NCBI GenBank assembly: GCA_964633825.1
Contig: CAZWHE010000202.1
Coordinates: forward strand, 1-5,841
DNA length: 5,841 bases
Reading direction: 5' to 3'
From: CAZWHE01 sp964633825
Lineage (GTDB): Bacteria > Planctomycetota > B15-G4 > CAYZWU01
Shown piece by piece: positions 1 to 5,551 of this stretch (positions are counted from its first letter, which is position 1; each line of letters starts with the position of its first letter). Below the pieces are notes generated by a model. The model did not search any database and had not been told where the DNA came from. It saw nothing but the letters and a program-made list of their open reading frames with translations. Made by a program: the position numbers and the translations under genes.

Positions 1-2578
1 ACTCGCCTTTCTGAAGGCCCTCGCCTTTCTGAAGGCCCTCGCCTTTCTGAAGGCCGTCTTCAAGAAGGCCGCCCCCCGGCGACAGGGCTTGGAACATGCG
101 GGACAGACCGTTCTTTTTCGAACCCGTGTAGAACTCGAGCTGCCCTTTCATCCAGATGCCGAGCTGATCCGCATAGCGCCCGATCTCTTTCTTCACGCCG
201 CTGCCGTCGCCGTCGATCCAGGGGAGCGGGCTGCTCCTGTGCTCGAGCAGGGCGCTGAAGAACTCGGGATTCATCGCCGGGTTGGCCACCTCTTCCCTGT
301 CGAACTCCACGGTGGGATCGAGGTCGGTGTTGAGATCGGCGCCCCCCACCATCTTTCCGAGGCTGTCGGGCGTGAGAACAGCCGTCGATAAAAGGATCGC
401 CGCATCGCCGAGGCAGACCTCGTCCAAGCTCTCCCTCACCGCCGGGATGGAGAGGCCCGACCTGACCCGGGCCACATCGATCCGGAGCGGATCGGCCGAA
501 CCCACGACCAGGACGTGGCTCTGGTTGCAGTAGAAGAGATAGGAATCGGGAAAGACATCGACGAAGCTCTTGTAGATCGAAAAATAGGAAGCCTTCGAGA
601 TGCCGTAGGTGGGGAGCCAGAGCGCCATCACCCCGCCGCTGTTCATCTTCCTCCGGCAGAGCTCGTAGAAATCCCACGTGTAGAGCGCCGGGCTCAGACG
701 GGGATCGATGGCGTTCACCGAGATGACGTCATAGGTCTCGTCGGCGGCCAGGATGTAATTGCGGCCGTCGTTGATGATCAGACGGAACCGCTCCTCCTTG
801 TTGATGATGTCGTGGTTTTCCCTCTCGAAATAGGGGGCCGTGTCGATCTCTTCCTTGAGCAGCTCCACGCAATCGACGCGCAGGCCGGGATGGCGCAGCA
901 TCGAATAAGACGTGCTCCCCAGGCCGAAGCCCACGACGAGGGCGTTTTCCGGCTTCTCGTGGAGAAGGAGCGGTACGTGGGCCAGCATCTTGTGAATCAC
1001 GATATCGAGAAGGGAGTTGTGGGCCGTGGGGTGGCGGTTGATGATGAGCTGGCGGAAGGGCCGTCCCCAGATGTTTCTCTTCCTCTCGAACTCCTTCACG
1101 TAGAGCGTGGCCGCAGGGGTTTCCTTGTAATAGGGCATGACAACGGGCTGCCGCTCCCGGAAATAACCCGGCACCCCGGTGTGAAGGCCGAATCCGAAAA
1201 CAGCGGCAAGGGATCCGACGGCAACGAGCGCACCGGCAAAGCGAAGCGCCGAGACAAAAGCGCTCCTTCGCTCCAGAAAGCAGACCCAGATCCCCACGCC
1301 GAGGTTGACAACCGAAATGGCCGCGATGCTCCCGGCGATGCCGAAAAGAGGCAGAACGAGCATCCCGGCCGCCGCGGCGCCCAGGATGGTGCCCAGCGTG
1401 TTGACAGAGTAAACGTCTCCCACGTTCCGGCCCACGCTGCGCATGCTTTCGTGATAGATCCTGTTGACCACGGGGAAGACGGCGCCCATGAGAAAGGTGG
1501 GACCGATGAAGATAAGAAACGCCGCGGAAAACATGGCGACCGTGCGGACGGCGAAGGGTGTCTCGCTGATCCCTTCTTCCCGGAAGAGCCCCCCCACACC
1601 TGCGCTCACGTCGGGAAGGACATCGACGAGAGGGATGGAGAGAAGGGCCAGGCAGCCGATGGCGATCTCGGCCATCCCGAAGAAGAGGAAAAGGCTCTTG
1701 ATCCTGTCGACGAAGCGGGCGATGACAAAGCTGCCCAAGGTGATTCCGCAGAGAAACGTGGTCAGGATCACGGTGAAGCAGTAGACGTCGGACCCGATGA
1801 CGTTGATGAGGGAACGGGTCCAGATCACCTCGTAGGCCAGGGACGCGAATCCAGCCAGGCCGAAAGCCCAGAGCGCGGCGCGGATACGGGGCTGAGGTAT
1901 GGCGGAGTCCCGCGGGGTTTTTGGTTTTTCCGAAGGAGCCGACTCGCCGGCGCCGGCCCGTTCCGCCTTCGGCGAAATGAAGAGCATGATCACGCCCACG
2001 GCAAAGTTGATCGCTAAAGCGATCGCCACGGTCGTTGTCTCGCCGAAACACCTGATCAGCACGAAGCCGGCCATGAAACAGCCGAAGGTCGCCCCAATGG
2101 TGTTGATGGCATAGAGATTTCCGATCTCGAGCCCCAGCGAGCCGGTCCGCCTGACGAAGTAGCGGCTGATCACGGGAAGGGTCCCGCCCATGAGGGTGAC
2201 GGGCACGATCAGGATCAGGACGGTGAGGATAAAACGGATGGCGACGATTCCGGCGGGCGCATCCGATATAACCCGAAAAGCCCCGATATAGACGGAATCC
2301 AAGACGGGAAGAAGGAGGAGCATGACCAGAAGGGTCGAGATGCCGATCCCGATCTCGATGAGCCCGTAGAGACGGAGGGGATTTTTCTGCCTGTCGGCGA
2401 TACGCCCCAGGAGAAAGCTTCCGAGAGCGAGCCCGCCCATGAAAGAGGTGAGTACGGCGCTCGTGGCATAGGTGGTGCAGCCGAAGATCAGGGTGAGCTT
2501 CCGCATCCAGATGACCTCATAAACAAGCCCGCTGATCCCGGATGCGAAGAAGAGGAGGCAGACCAAAGTCCGTTTCAT
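1..2578 (-). CDS. Fused MFS-like transporter / spermidine-synthase-like protein (3' end outside window)
   Basis: Reading the minus strand from ATG at 2578 gives 859 codons with no stop, reaching the window edge. The N-terminal ~460 residues are two repeated membrane halves of about six helices each. The repeated motifs are GLVYEVIW (17-24) and SLAYEVIW (246-253), TLMGGTLPV around M130 and FLMGAVFPV around M364, and YAINTIG around N159 and YSVNTLG around N393, a constant offset of about 230 residues. A charged linker (about 205-230) separates the halves. The C-terminal soluble domain has a SAM-binding loop VVGFGLGS (548-555), an acidic motif-II residue E572, NDGRNY around D604, NAIDP around D625, and the LNTDLDPTVEF motif typical of this family. 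This matches the fused MFS/spermidine synthase family, an inner-membrane protein whose substrate I cannot name. Residues usual in true spermidine synthases are altered (IHK for YHE at 528-530; N622 where the catalytic Asp is expected), so aminopropyltransferase activity is doubtful. A modest GAGGG (2588-2592) precedes the start. The protein ends in GLQKGE repeats at the edge. Confidence 0.94.
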   Translation of the reverse strand, partial: MKRTLVCLLFFASGISGLVYEVIWMRKLTLIFGCTTYATSAVLTSFMGGLALGSFLLGRIADRQKNPLRLYGLIEIGIGISTLLVMLLLLPVLDSVYIGAFRVISDAPAGIVAIRFILTVLILIVPVTLMGGTLPVISRYFVRRTGSLGLEIGNLYAINTIGATFGCFMAGFVLIRCFGETTTVAIALAINFAVGVIMLFISPKAERAGAGESAPSEKPKTPRDSAIPQPRIRAALWAFGLAGFASLAYEVIWTRSLINVIGSDVYCFTVILTTFLCGITLGSFVIARFVDRIKSLFLFFGMAEIAIGCLALLSIPLVDVLPDVSAGVGGLFREEGISETPFAVRTVAMFSAAFLIFIGPTFLMGAVFPVVNRIYHESMRSVGRNVGDVYSVNTLGTILGAAAAGMLVLPLFGIAGSIAAISVVNLGVGIWVCFLERRSAFVSALRFAGALVAVGSLAAVFGFGLHTGVPGYFRERQPVVMPYYKETPAATLYVKEFERKRNIWGRPFRQLIINRHPTAHNSLLDIVIHKMLAHVPLLLHEKPENALVVGFGLGSTSYSMLRHPGLRVDCVELLKEEIDTAPYFERENHDIINKEERFRLIINDGRNYILAADETYDVISVNAIDPRLSPALYTWDFYELCRRKMNSGGVMALWLPTYGISKASYFSIYKSFVDVFPDSYLFYCNQSHVLVVGSADPLRIDVARVRSGLSIPAVRESLDEVCLGDAAILLSTAVLTPDSLGKMVGGADLNTDLDPTVEFDREEVANPAMNPEFFSALLEHRSSPLPWIDGDGSGVKKEIGRYADQLGIWMKGQLEFYTGSKKNGLSRMFQALSPGGGLLEDGLQKGEGLQKGEGLQKGE
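3..55 (-). repeat. Three tandem 18-bp units encoding GLQKGE
   Basis: Three near-perfect 18-bp units lie at 3-20, 21-38 and 39-55/56; only the last base of the third unit differs. They are in frame with the minus-strand fused gene and encode the hexapeptide GLQKGE three times with identical codons, which points to recent slippage duplication rather than old protein repeats. Base 1 breaks the pattern: the next minus-strand codon starts with T instead of G. The array therefore ends at the edge, and the next codon could be a stop, but this cannot be seen. Confidence 0.95.
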
Positions 2579-2630
2579 GAGATTAAACCCTCGCAGGTTG
2601 ACAGAGACCCAAAAACCGCGCCCCGTATCA

Positions 2631-2700
2631 GAAAAAGGCTCTTTTTACTTTGTCGCAACAGGATTGGCAAGCATCGAAAAAAGCCCTTTACTTGTCCGCC
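2631..2700. repeat. Imperfect direct repeat in the divergent intergenic region
   Basis: The copy starting at 2631 (GAAAAAGGCTCTTTTTACTT, then TGTCGC) resembles the copy starting at 2676 (GAAAAAAGCCCTTTACTT, then GTCCGC), 45 bp apart, allowing for a few missing bases. Each copy has an A-run/GC/T-run core; in the first, AAAAAG (2632-2637) and CTTTTT (2641-2646) form a short inverted repeat. The second copy overlaps the -35 region of the proposed porin promoter, so the pair could be operator sites. That role is inferred from position only. Confidence 0.5.
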
Positions 2701-2715
2701 GGGACGAATCATAAT
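2687..2715 (+). promoter_or_regulatory. Sigma70-like promoter for the porin gene
   Basis: The -35 hexamer TTTACT (2687-2692) matches TTGACA at 4 of 6 positions. A 17-bp spacer leads to the -10 hexamer CATAAT (2710-2715), which matches TATAAT at 5 of 6. Transcription would start near 2722, giving a leader of about 77 nt before the ATG at 2799. I saw no equally good promoter on the minus strand for the divergent fused gene, although a TATGAT-like element lies at 2708-2713. Confidence 0.5.
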
Positions 2716-2786
2716 TGCTCCACTAGCGGTTGGGTCACTATCCCATGCAACGATTCCGAGCATGCTCTCTATTCAAAGAGGAGAAC

Positions 2787-2793
2787 AAGGAGG
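2787..2793 (+). promoter_or_regulatory. Strong ribosome binding site fixing the porin start
   Basis: AAGGAGG lies five bases before the ATG at 2799. It favours that start over the in-frame ATGs at 2730 and 2745, which would place a charged stretch in front of the signal peptide. A second purine-rich SD-like stretch, AGAGGAGAA, lies just upstream. Confidence 0.85.
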
Positions 2794-2798
2794 AGACG

Positions 2799-4085
2799 AT
2801 GAAGATTTCAGTCATATTAACCATCATCCTGGCCGGAGCCCTTTTATCGACGGCAGCGCACGGCCAGGCCGCCCCCCCGCCTTCCCATACTCCGTTAATC
2901 GATAACAGCGGTTTGATCAAGAAGGGAGACATGACCGGCAACCTCGACAAGCTGCTAAACATCAATCTCTTCGTCTCGGGCCGTTTCACCCGGGTGAACA
3001 ACGGCTCATATCATCGGACGCCTCCCATGATGCAGGAGGATAATATCGACGAGATCAGCATCCCCGGAGCCCGGCTCTACCTGACCGGCCAGGCTTACAG
3101 GGATATCTTCTACAAGGTGGCCTACGAGTTCTCCAACGAGAACGACCTCGACCGGAACGACAGGAACGGGAGGCTGACCGACGCCATGCTCACCTGGAGG
3201 CTTCCCGTCCGTGCGCGGAACCTCAACGCCCTCGACCTCAACATAGGCCTTGGGCCGATCTTTATCTCCCCCGCAGGTGAAGAGGACACCTTCTTCCTCG
3301 ACACGATCGAGCACCCCCTCATCGTCCAGAACATTCTCCCGCCGGGAACGGCGCGCGACAAGGGGATCTATCTGCGGGGCAGTTTCTTTGACCGCGAGAT
3401 CCTGCAGGTCTGGGCCGGCATTTACAACGGCGCCCACAGGGAAATTATGAATAACGGAGCCATAGTCGCTCCCGCCGTCGACGCGTGGGGCAACAATCCC
3501 GCTCCCGCCGTCTGGGGTGTCGGAGCTCCCGGAGGGGAGGAAGCGGACCAGTTCGCCCAGATGGCCCGCATCCAGGTCAAAGTCCTCGACGAGGAAAACT
3601 ATTTCTGTTTGGTCTCGGCCGGCTATTCCCGAAACTCGGTCATGCGGGTCGACCCCGTCACTTTTCTCCCTCCCCGGAGGCTGAGCGACACCATGACAGA
3701 TATCGCCCTCGAGGTCCGCTTCAACAGGCAGCGGACCTGGCTCAAGTCCGAATTCATCCGTACGAGGACCCATCACGCCGACGACATGTACGGTTATCAC
3801 ATCACTTTCGGGCACCGCCTCGGCTTCATTTCCGACCAGCTCGAAGTGGTGGCCCGCCTGGACCACCAGACACTGGAAGACCACATGTCCTCTCTGCAGG
3901 ACCTCGACTATAAGACGGTGGGCGTCAATTACTTCTTCGACCCCGAGAACGTGCATGACGCCAAGCTCCAGCTCAACTACGTGATGCGCGATGAGGGTCA
4001 CACGGGAGGAGGAAATGTTCCGATGACGGGCGAACCCCATCTCAGCAACGACATGCTCCTCTTCCAGTTCGTCATCGGATTTTAA
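2799..4085 (+). CDS. OprP/OprO-like outer-membrane porin
   Basis: A 428-residue protein, about the length usual for phosphate-selective porin-type proteins. Residues 1-23 (MKISVILTIILAGALLSTAA, then HGQ) form a signal peptide: a Lys near the N-terminus, a hydrophobic core and small residues before the cleavage site. The mature part has many alternating hydrophobic/polar strands, such as TVGVNYFF and AKLQLNYVMRDEG near the C-terminus, and ends in MLLFQFVIGF. A terminal Phe on an amphipathic strand is the outer-membrane assembly signal. Family-like segments include SIPGARLYLTGQAYRDIFYK in the N-terminal third and ARDKGIYLRGSFF around D187, followed by LQVWAGIYNG, the usual place of the RD-G-----G and nG motifs of Porin_O_P proteins. 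It probably forms a diffusion channel; the solute is unknown and phosphate selectivity should not be assumed. It is transcribed alone, divergently from the fused transporter gene, and ends before a strong terminator. Confidence 0.87.
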   Translation: MKISVILTIILAGALLSTAAHGQAAPPPSHTPLIDNSGLIKKGDMTGNLDKLLNINLFVSGRFTRVNNGSYHRTPPMMQEDNIDEISIPGARLYLTGQAYRDIFYKVAYEFSNENDLDRNDRNGRLTDAMLTWRLPVRARNLNALDLNIGLGPIFISPAGEEDTFFLDTIEHPLIVQNILPPGTARDKGIYLRGSFFDREILQVWAGIYNGAHREIMNNGAIVAPAVDAWGNNPAPAVWGVGAPGGEEADQFAQMARIQVKVLDEENYFCLVSAGYSRNSVMRVDPVTFLPPRRLSDTMTDIALEVRFNRQRTWLKSEFIRTRTHHADDMYGYHITFGHRLGFISDQLEVVARLDHQTLEDHMSSLQDLDYKTVGVNYFFDPENVHDAKLQLNYVMRDEGHTGGGNVPMTGEPHLSNDMLLFQFVIGF

Positions 4086-4087
4086 AA

Positions 4088-4118
4088 CCGCGGATTCTGA
4101 TCCGCGGATTCTGATCCG
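4088..4118 (+). repeat. Tandem 14-bp repeat forming hairpins after the porin stop
   Basis: CCGCGGATTCTGAT occurs at 4088-4101 and again at 4102-4115, followed by a partial third CCG. The unit junction forms a perfect 8-bp stem, CCGCGGAT (4088-4095) with ATCCGCGG (4100-4107), around a TCTG loop; a shorter alternative stem forms one unit later (4105-4118). It starts two bases after the stop codon and has no T-run, so it is not an intrinsic terminator. It could protect the mRNA 3' end. A weaker imperfect stem follows, GGCTTTC near 4118 with GAAAGCC near 4148-4154. Confidence 0.8.
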
Positions 4119-4161
4119 GCTTTCGGCCCAGCCTCCCAAAAGGCCGGGAAAGCCAATAAAC

Positions 4162-4195
4162 AAAGCGTCTCCCCGACGGGGGGGACGTTTTTTTT
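4162..4195 (+). terminator. Intrinsic terminator of the porin gene
   Basis: CGTCTCCCC (4166-4174) pairs with GGGGGGACG (4179-4187) around a GACG loop, giving a 9-bp stem with one G-U pair. Eight T residues follow at 4188-4195. The A residues at 4162-4164 can extend the stem against the T-run. It lies about 80 bp after the porin stop and separates the porin from the tRNA genes. Confidence 0.9.
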
Positions 4196-4205
4196 GCGAC
4201 ACTGT

Positions 4206-4234
4206 TTGACAAGATTCGGTAAAAAGGTAAAGAT
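4206..4234 (+). promoter_or_regulatory. Likely promoter of the tRNA-His/tRNA-Lys unit
   Basis: A perfect TTGACA -35 box at 4206-4211 is followed 16-17 bp later by a weak -10 candidate within TAAAGAT (4228-4234). The predicted start would be about ten bases before the tRNA-His 5' end, a normal distance for a tRNA leader. The position right after a terminator supports this. Confidence 0.6.
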
Positions 4235-4251
4235 CCCTTCTTCCGGAATAC

Positions 4252-4329
4252 GGTGAGTGTAGCTCAGTCGGTTAGAGCACCAGATTGTGGTTCTGGGGGT
4301 CGAGGGTTCGAATCCCTTCACTCACCCCA
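4252..4329 (+). tRNA. tRNA-His (anticodon GTG)
   Basis: Complete cloverleaf. The acceptor GTGAGTG (4253-4259) pairs with CACTCAC (4319-4325). The anticodon stem CCAGA/TCTGG encloses loop TTGTGGT with anticodon GTG at 4287-4289. The T arm is GAGGG-TTCGAAT-CCCTT with one G-U pair. The extra G at -1 (4252) opposite C73 (4326), the histidine identity element, is present, and CCA is encoded at 4327-4329. It decodes CAC/CAU. A 38-bp spacer containing a small TTTATC/GATAAA inverted repeat (4334-4351) separates it from the next tRNA, so both are probably processed from one transcript. Confidence 0.98.
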
Positions 4330-4367
4330 AAGTTTTATCAGCCTCGATAAAGGGGCTGCATTCCTGT

Positions 4368-4443
<76 letters not shown>

Positions 4444-4472
4444 TTTTTTACTTCGACCTTGTATGAAACATC

Positions 4473-4490
4473 GGCCCGGACCGGCGGGCC
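4473..4490 (+). promoter_or_regulatory. GC-only hairpin immediately before the FGE-like gene start
   Basis: GGCCCG (4473-4478) and CGGGCC (4485-4490) form a perfect 6-bp G/C stem with a GACCGG loop, ending nine bases before the ATG at 4500. It occupies the place where a Shine-Dalgarno sequence would lie, and none is visible there. It may limit ribosome access; this is inferred from sequence only. Confidence 0.45.
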
Positions 4491-4499
4491 CCCCTCTCC

Positions 4500-5534
4500 A
4501 TGACTATTCCTCGCACGAGCACGGTTTTCCGCGCCATTACAGTCTTCTGCGCCGTCGTTTTGGCCGGCGCCGGCTACGCTGCTTTCGCTTTCTTCCACAA
4601 CAATATTGCCGTCGACGAAGCCGCCGGCAAGGCGGAAGCCGGCCTCTTCGGCGAAGCCTATATGGCATTCCGGAAGCGGCTTCCCTGGCCGGGCTCGGAC
4701 GCGATCGACGAGGCCCTTCCCCGCCTCCTGAGCCGGGAGCGCGCCGAGTCCTTCATGCAGTATCTCTCGCAAGAGAAGGCTCTCCTCGAGAGAGGCTTCG
4801 TCCTGCTGCGGAAGGAGAGATTCAGCAGCTGCGGAACTGCAAACAGCACAAAAATCTACAAACACGATAAAACGGGCCTCGAGTTCGTGCTCGTGCCGGG
4901 CGGGAGTTTCTCCATGGGATCGCCGGCCGGCGAGGCGGGGCGCTTCGACGATGAAGGCCCCGTGCACGAAGTGACTGTCGGCGATTTCCTCCTCTGCAGG
5001 ACGGAGTGCACCCAGGAGGCCTGGGACAAGATCGGAGGGAATGACGACCGGTTCCGGCGGGGCCCCCGGCTCCCCATCGAGAGGATGACCTGGATCGAAT
5101 GCACGGACTGGTGCCGGAGAGCGGGCCTTCGCCTGCCCACCGAGGCCGAGTGGGAGTATGCCTGCCGCGCCGGCACGAAAAGCCGTTTTTCCTTCAGCGA
5201 TCTCGACTCCGACCTGGCGAAGCATGCCTGGTACGTTGCCAATTCGGGCGATAAGACACACCCCGTCGCCCGGAAAATACCGAACTCCCTCGGCCTTTTC
5301 GACATGCACGGCAATGTCTGGGAATGGTGTCTCGATGCCTGGCACGGCAGTTATGAAGGCGCTCCTGAAAAGGGCCTTGCCCGAATCGCCGCCGATTCGG
5401 CCGAACGCATCTGCCGCGGCGGATGCTGGCTCAACTCGGCCCGCAACTGCCGCTGTGCGCTTCGCAACAAGGCCGCTGTCGACGGCCGCGGATACGGCAT
5501 CGGCTTTCGGCCCGCCGCGGATCCGACCCGCTGA
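4500..5534 (+). CDS. Membrane-anchored FGE-sulfatase (SUMF1/C-type lectin fold) domain protein
   Basis: A 344-residue protein. Residues about 10-32 form one hydrophobic segment after a short basic N-terminus: a signal anchor that places the rest outside the cytoplasm. Residues 33-125 are a helical, unrecognised spacer. The FGE-sulfatase domain spans about 126-342: FVLVPGGSFSMGSP (129-142), RLPTEAEWEYACRAGT (211-226), DMHGNVWEWC (268-277) and the closing GGCWLNSARNCR...GIGFR (307-337). True formylglycine-generating enzymes carry two active-site cysteines in GGSYLCHDSYC-type sequence. Here the first position is Asn (N312) and the segment is about three residues shorter, so sulfatase activation is unlikely; binding or another role of the lectin fold is more plausible. 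ATG 4500 is the only ATG, GTG or TTG after the in-frame stop at 4464 that retains the anchor, but it lacks a Shine-Dalgarno sequence. The gene starts 56 bp after tRNA-Lys and converges with the next ORF. The C-terminus resembles retroelement-diversified variable regions (see findings). Confidence 0.9.
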   Translation: MTIPRTSTVFRAITVFCAVVLAGAGYAAFAFFHNNIAVDEAAGKAEAGLFGEAYMAFRKRLPWPGSDAIDEALPRLLSRERAESFMQYLSQEKALLERGFVLLRKERFSSCGTANSTKIYKHDKTGLEFVLVPGGSFSMGSPAGEAGRFDDEGPVHEVTVGDFLLCRTECTQEAWDKIGGNDDRFRRGPRLPIERMTWIECTDWCRRAGLRLPTEAEWEYACRAGTKSRFSFSDLDSDLAKHAWYVANSGDKTHPVARKIPNSLGLFDMHGNVWEWCLDAWHGSYEGAPEKGLARIAADSAERICRGGCWLNSARNCRCALRNKAAVDGRGYGIGFRPAADPTR

Positions 5535-5551
5535 GCGGTCCGGGAGCTCTC

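Noticed and set aside
1..60. CRISPR-like array at the left edge
   Set aside because: The units are directly adjacent with no spacers, only 18 bp long and in frame with a coding sequence, so this is a coding tandem repeat.
515..2017. 500-codon plus-strand ORF antisense to the fused transporter/synthase gene
   Set aside because: Its product is a low-sense string rich in D, E, R, G and H, typical of the complement of a GC-rich gene. The opposite strand shows clear conserved motifs over the whole stretch.
729..2051. 440-codon minus-strand ORF in another frame of the fused gene
   Set aside because: It encodes an Arg/Gly/His-rich shadow protein without family features, while the neighbouring frame on the same strand holds the duplicated membrane halves and SAM motif without interruption.
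2575..2763. 62-codon minus-strand ORF overlapping the fused gene start by ATGA, possible leader peptide
   Set aside because: The ATGA overlap would suit translational coupling, but the start has only a weak ribosome site, the product is unrecognised, and the ORF crosses the porin promoter and the direct repeats.
2730..2798. Upstream in-frame ATG (2730) as the porin start, adding 23 residues
   Set aside because: It would bury the signal peptide behind a charged stretch, whereas ATG 2799 has AAGGAGG at ideal spacing.
3006..4202. 398-codon minus-strand ORF antisense to the porin
   Set aside because: Antisense shadow: it runs through the porin terminator, and its composition (V, D, E, G, H rich) mirrors the porin codons. 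The plus strand has a signal peptide, ribosome site and beta-barrel features.
4082..4321. Minus-strand ORF starting MKGFEPSTPRTTIWCSNRLS across tRNA-His
   Set aside because: This is the well-known spurious translation of the complement of a tRNA gene; the tRNA cloverleaf is complete.
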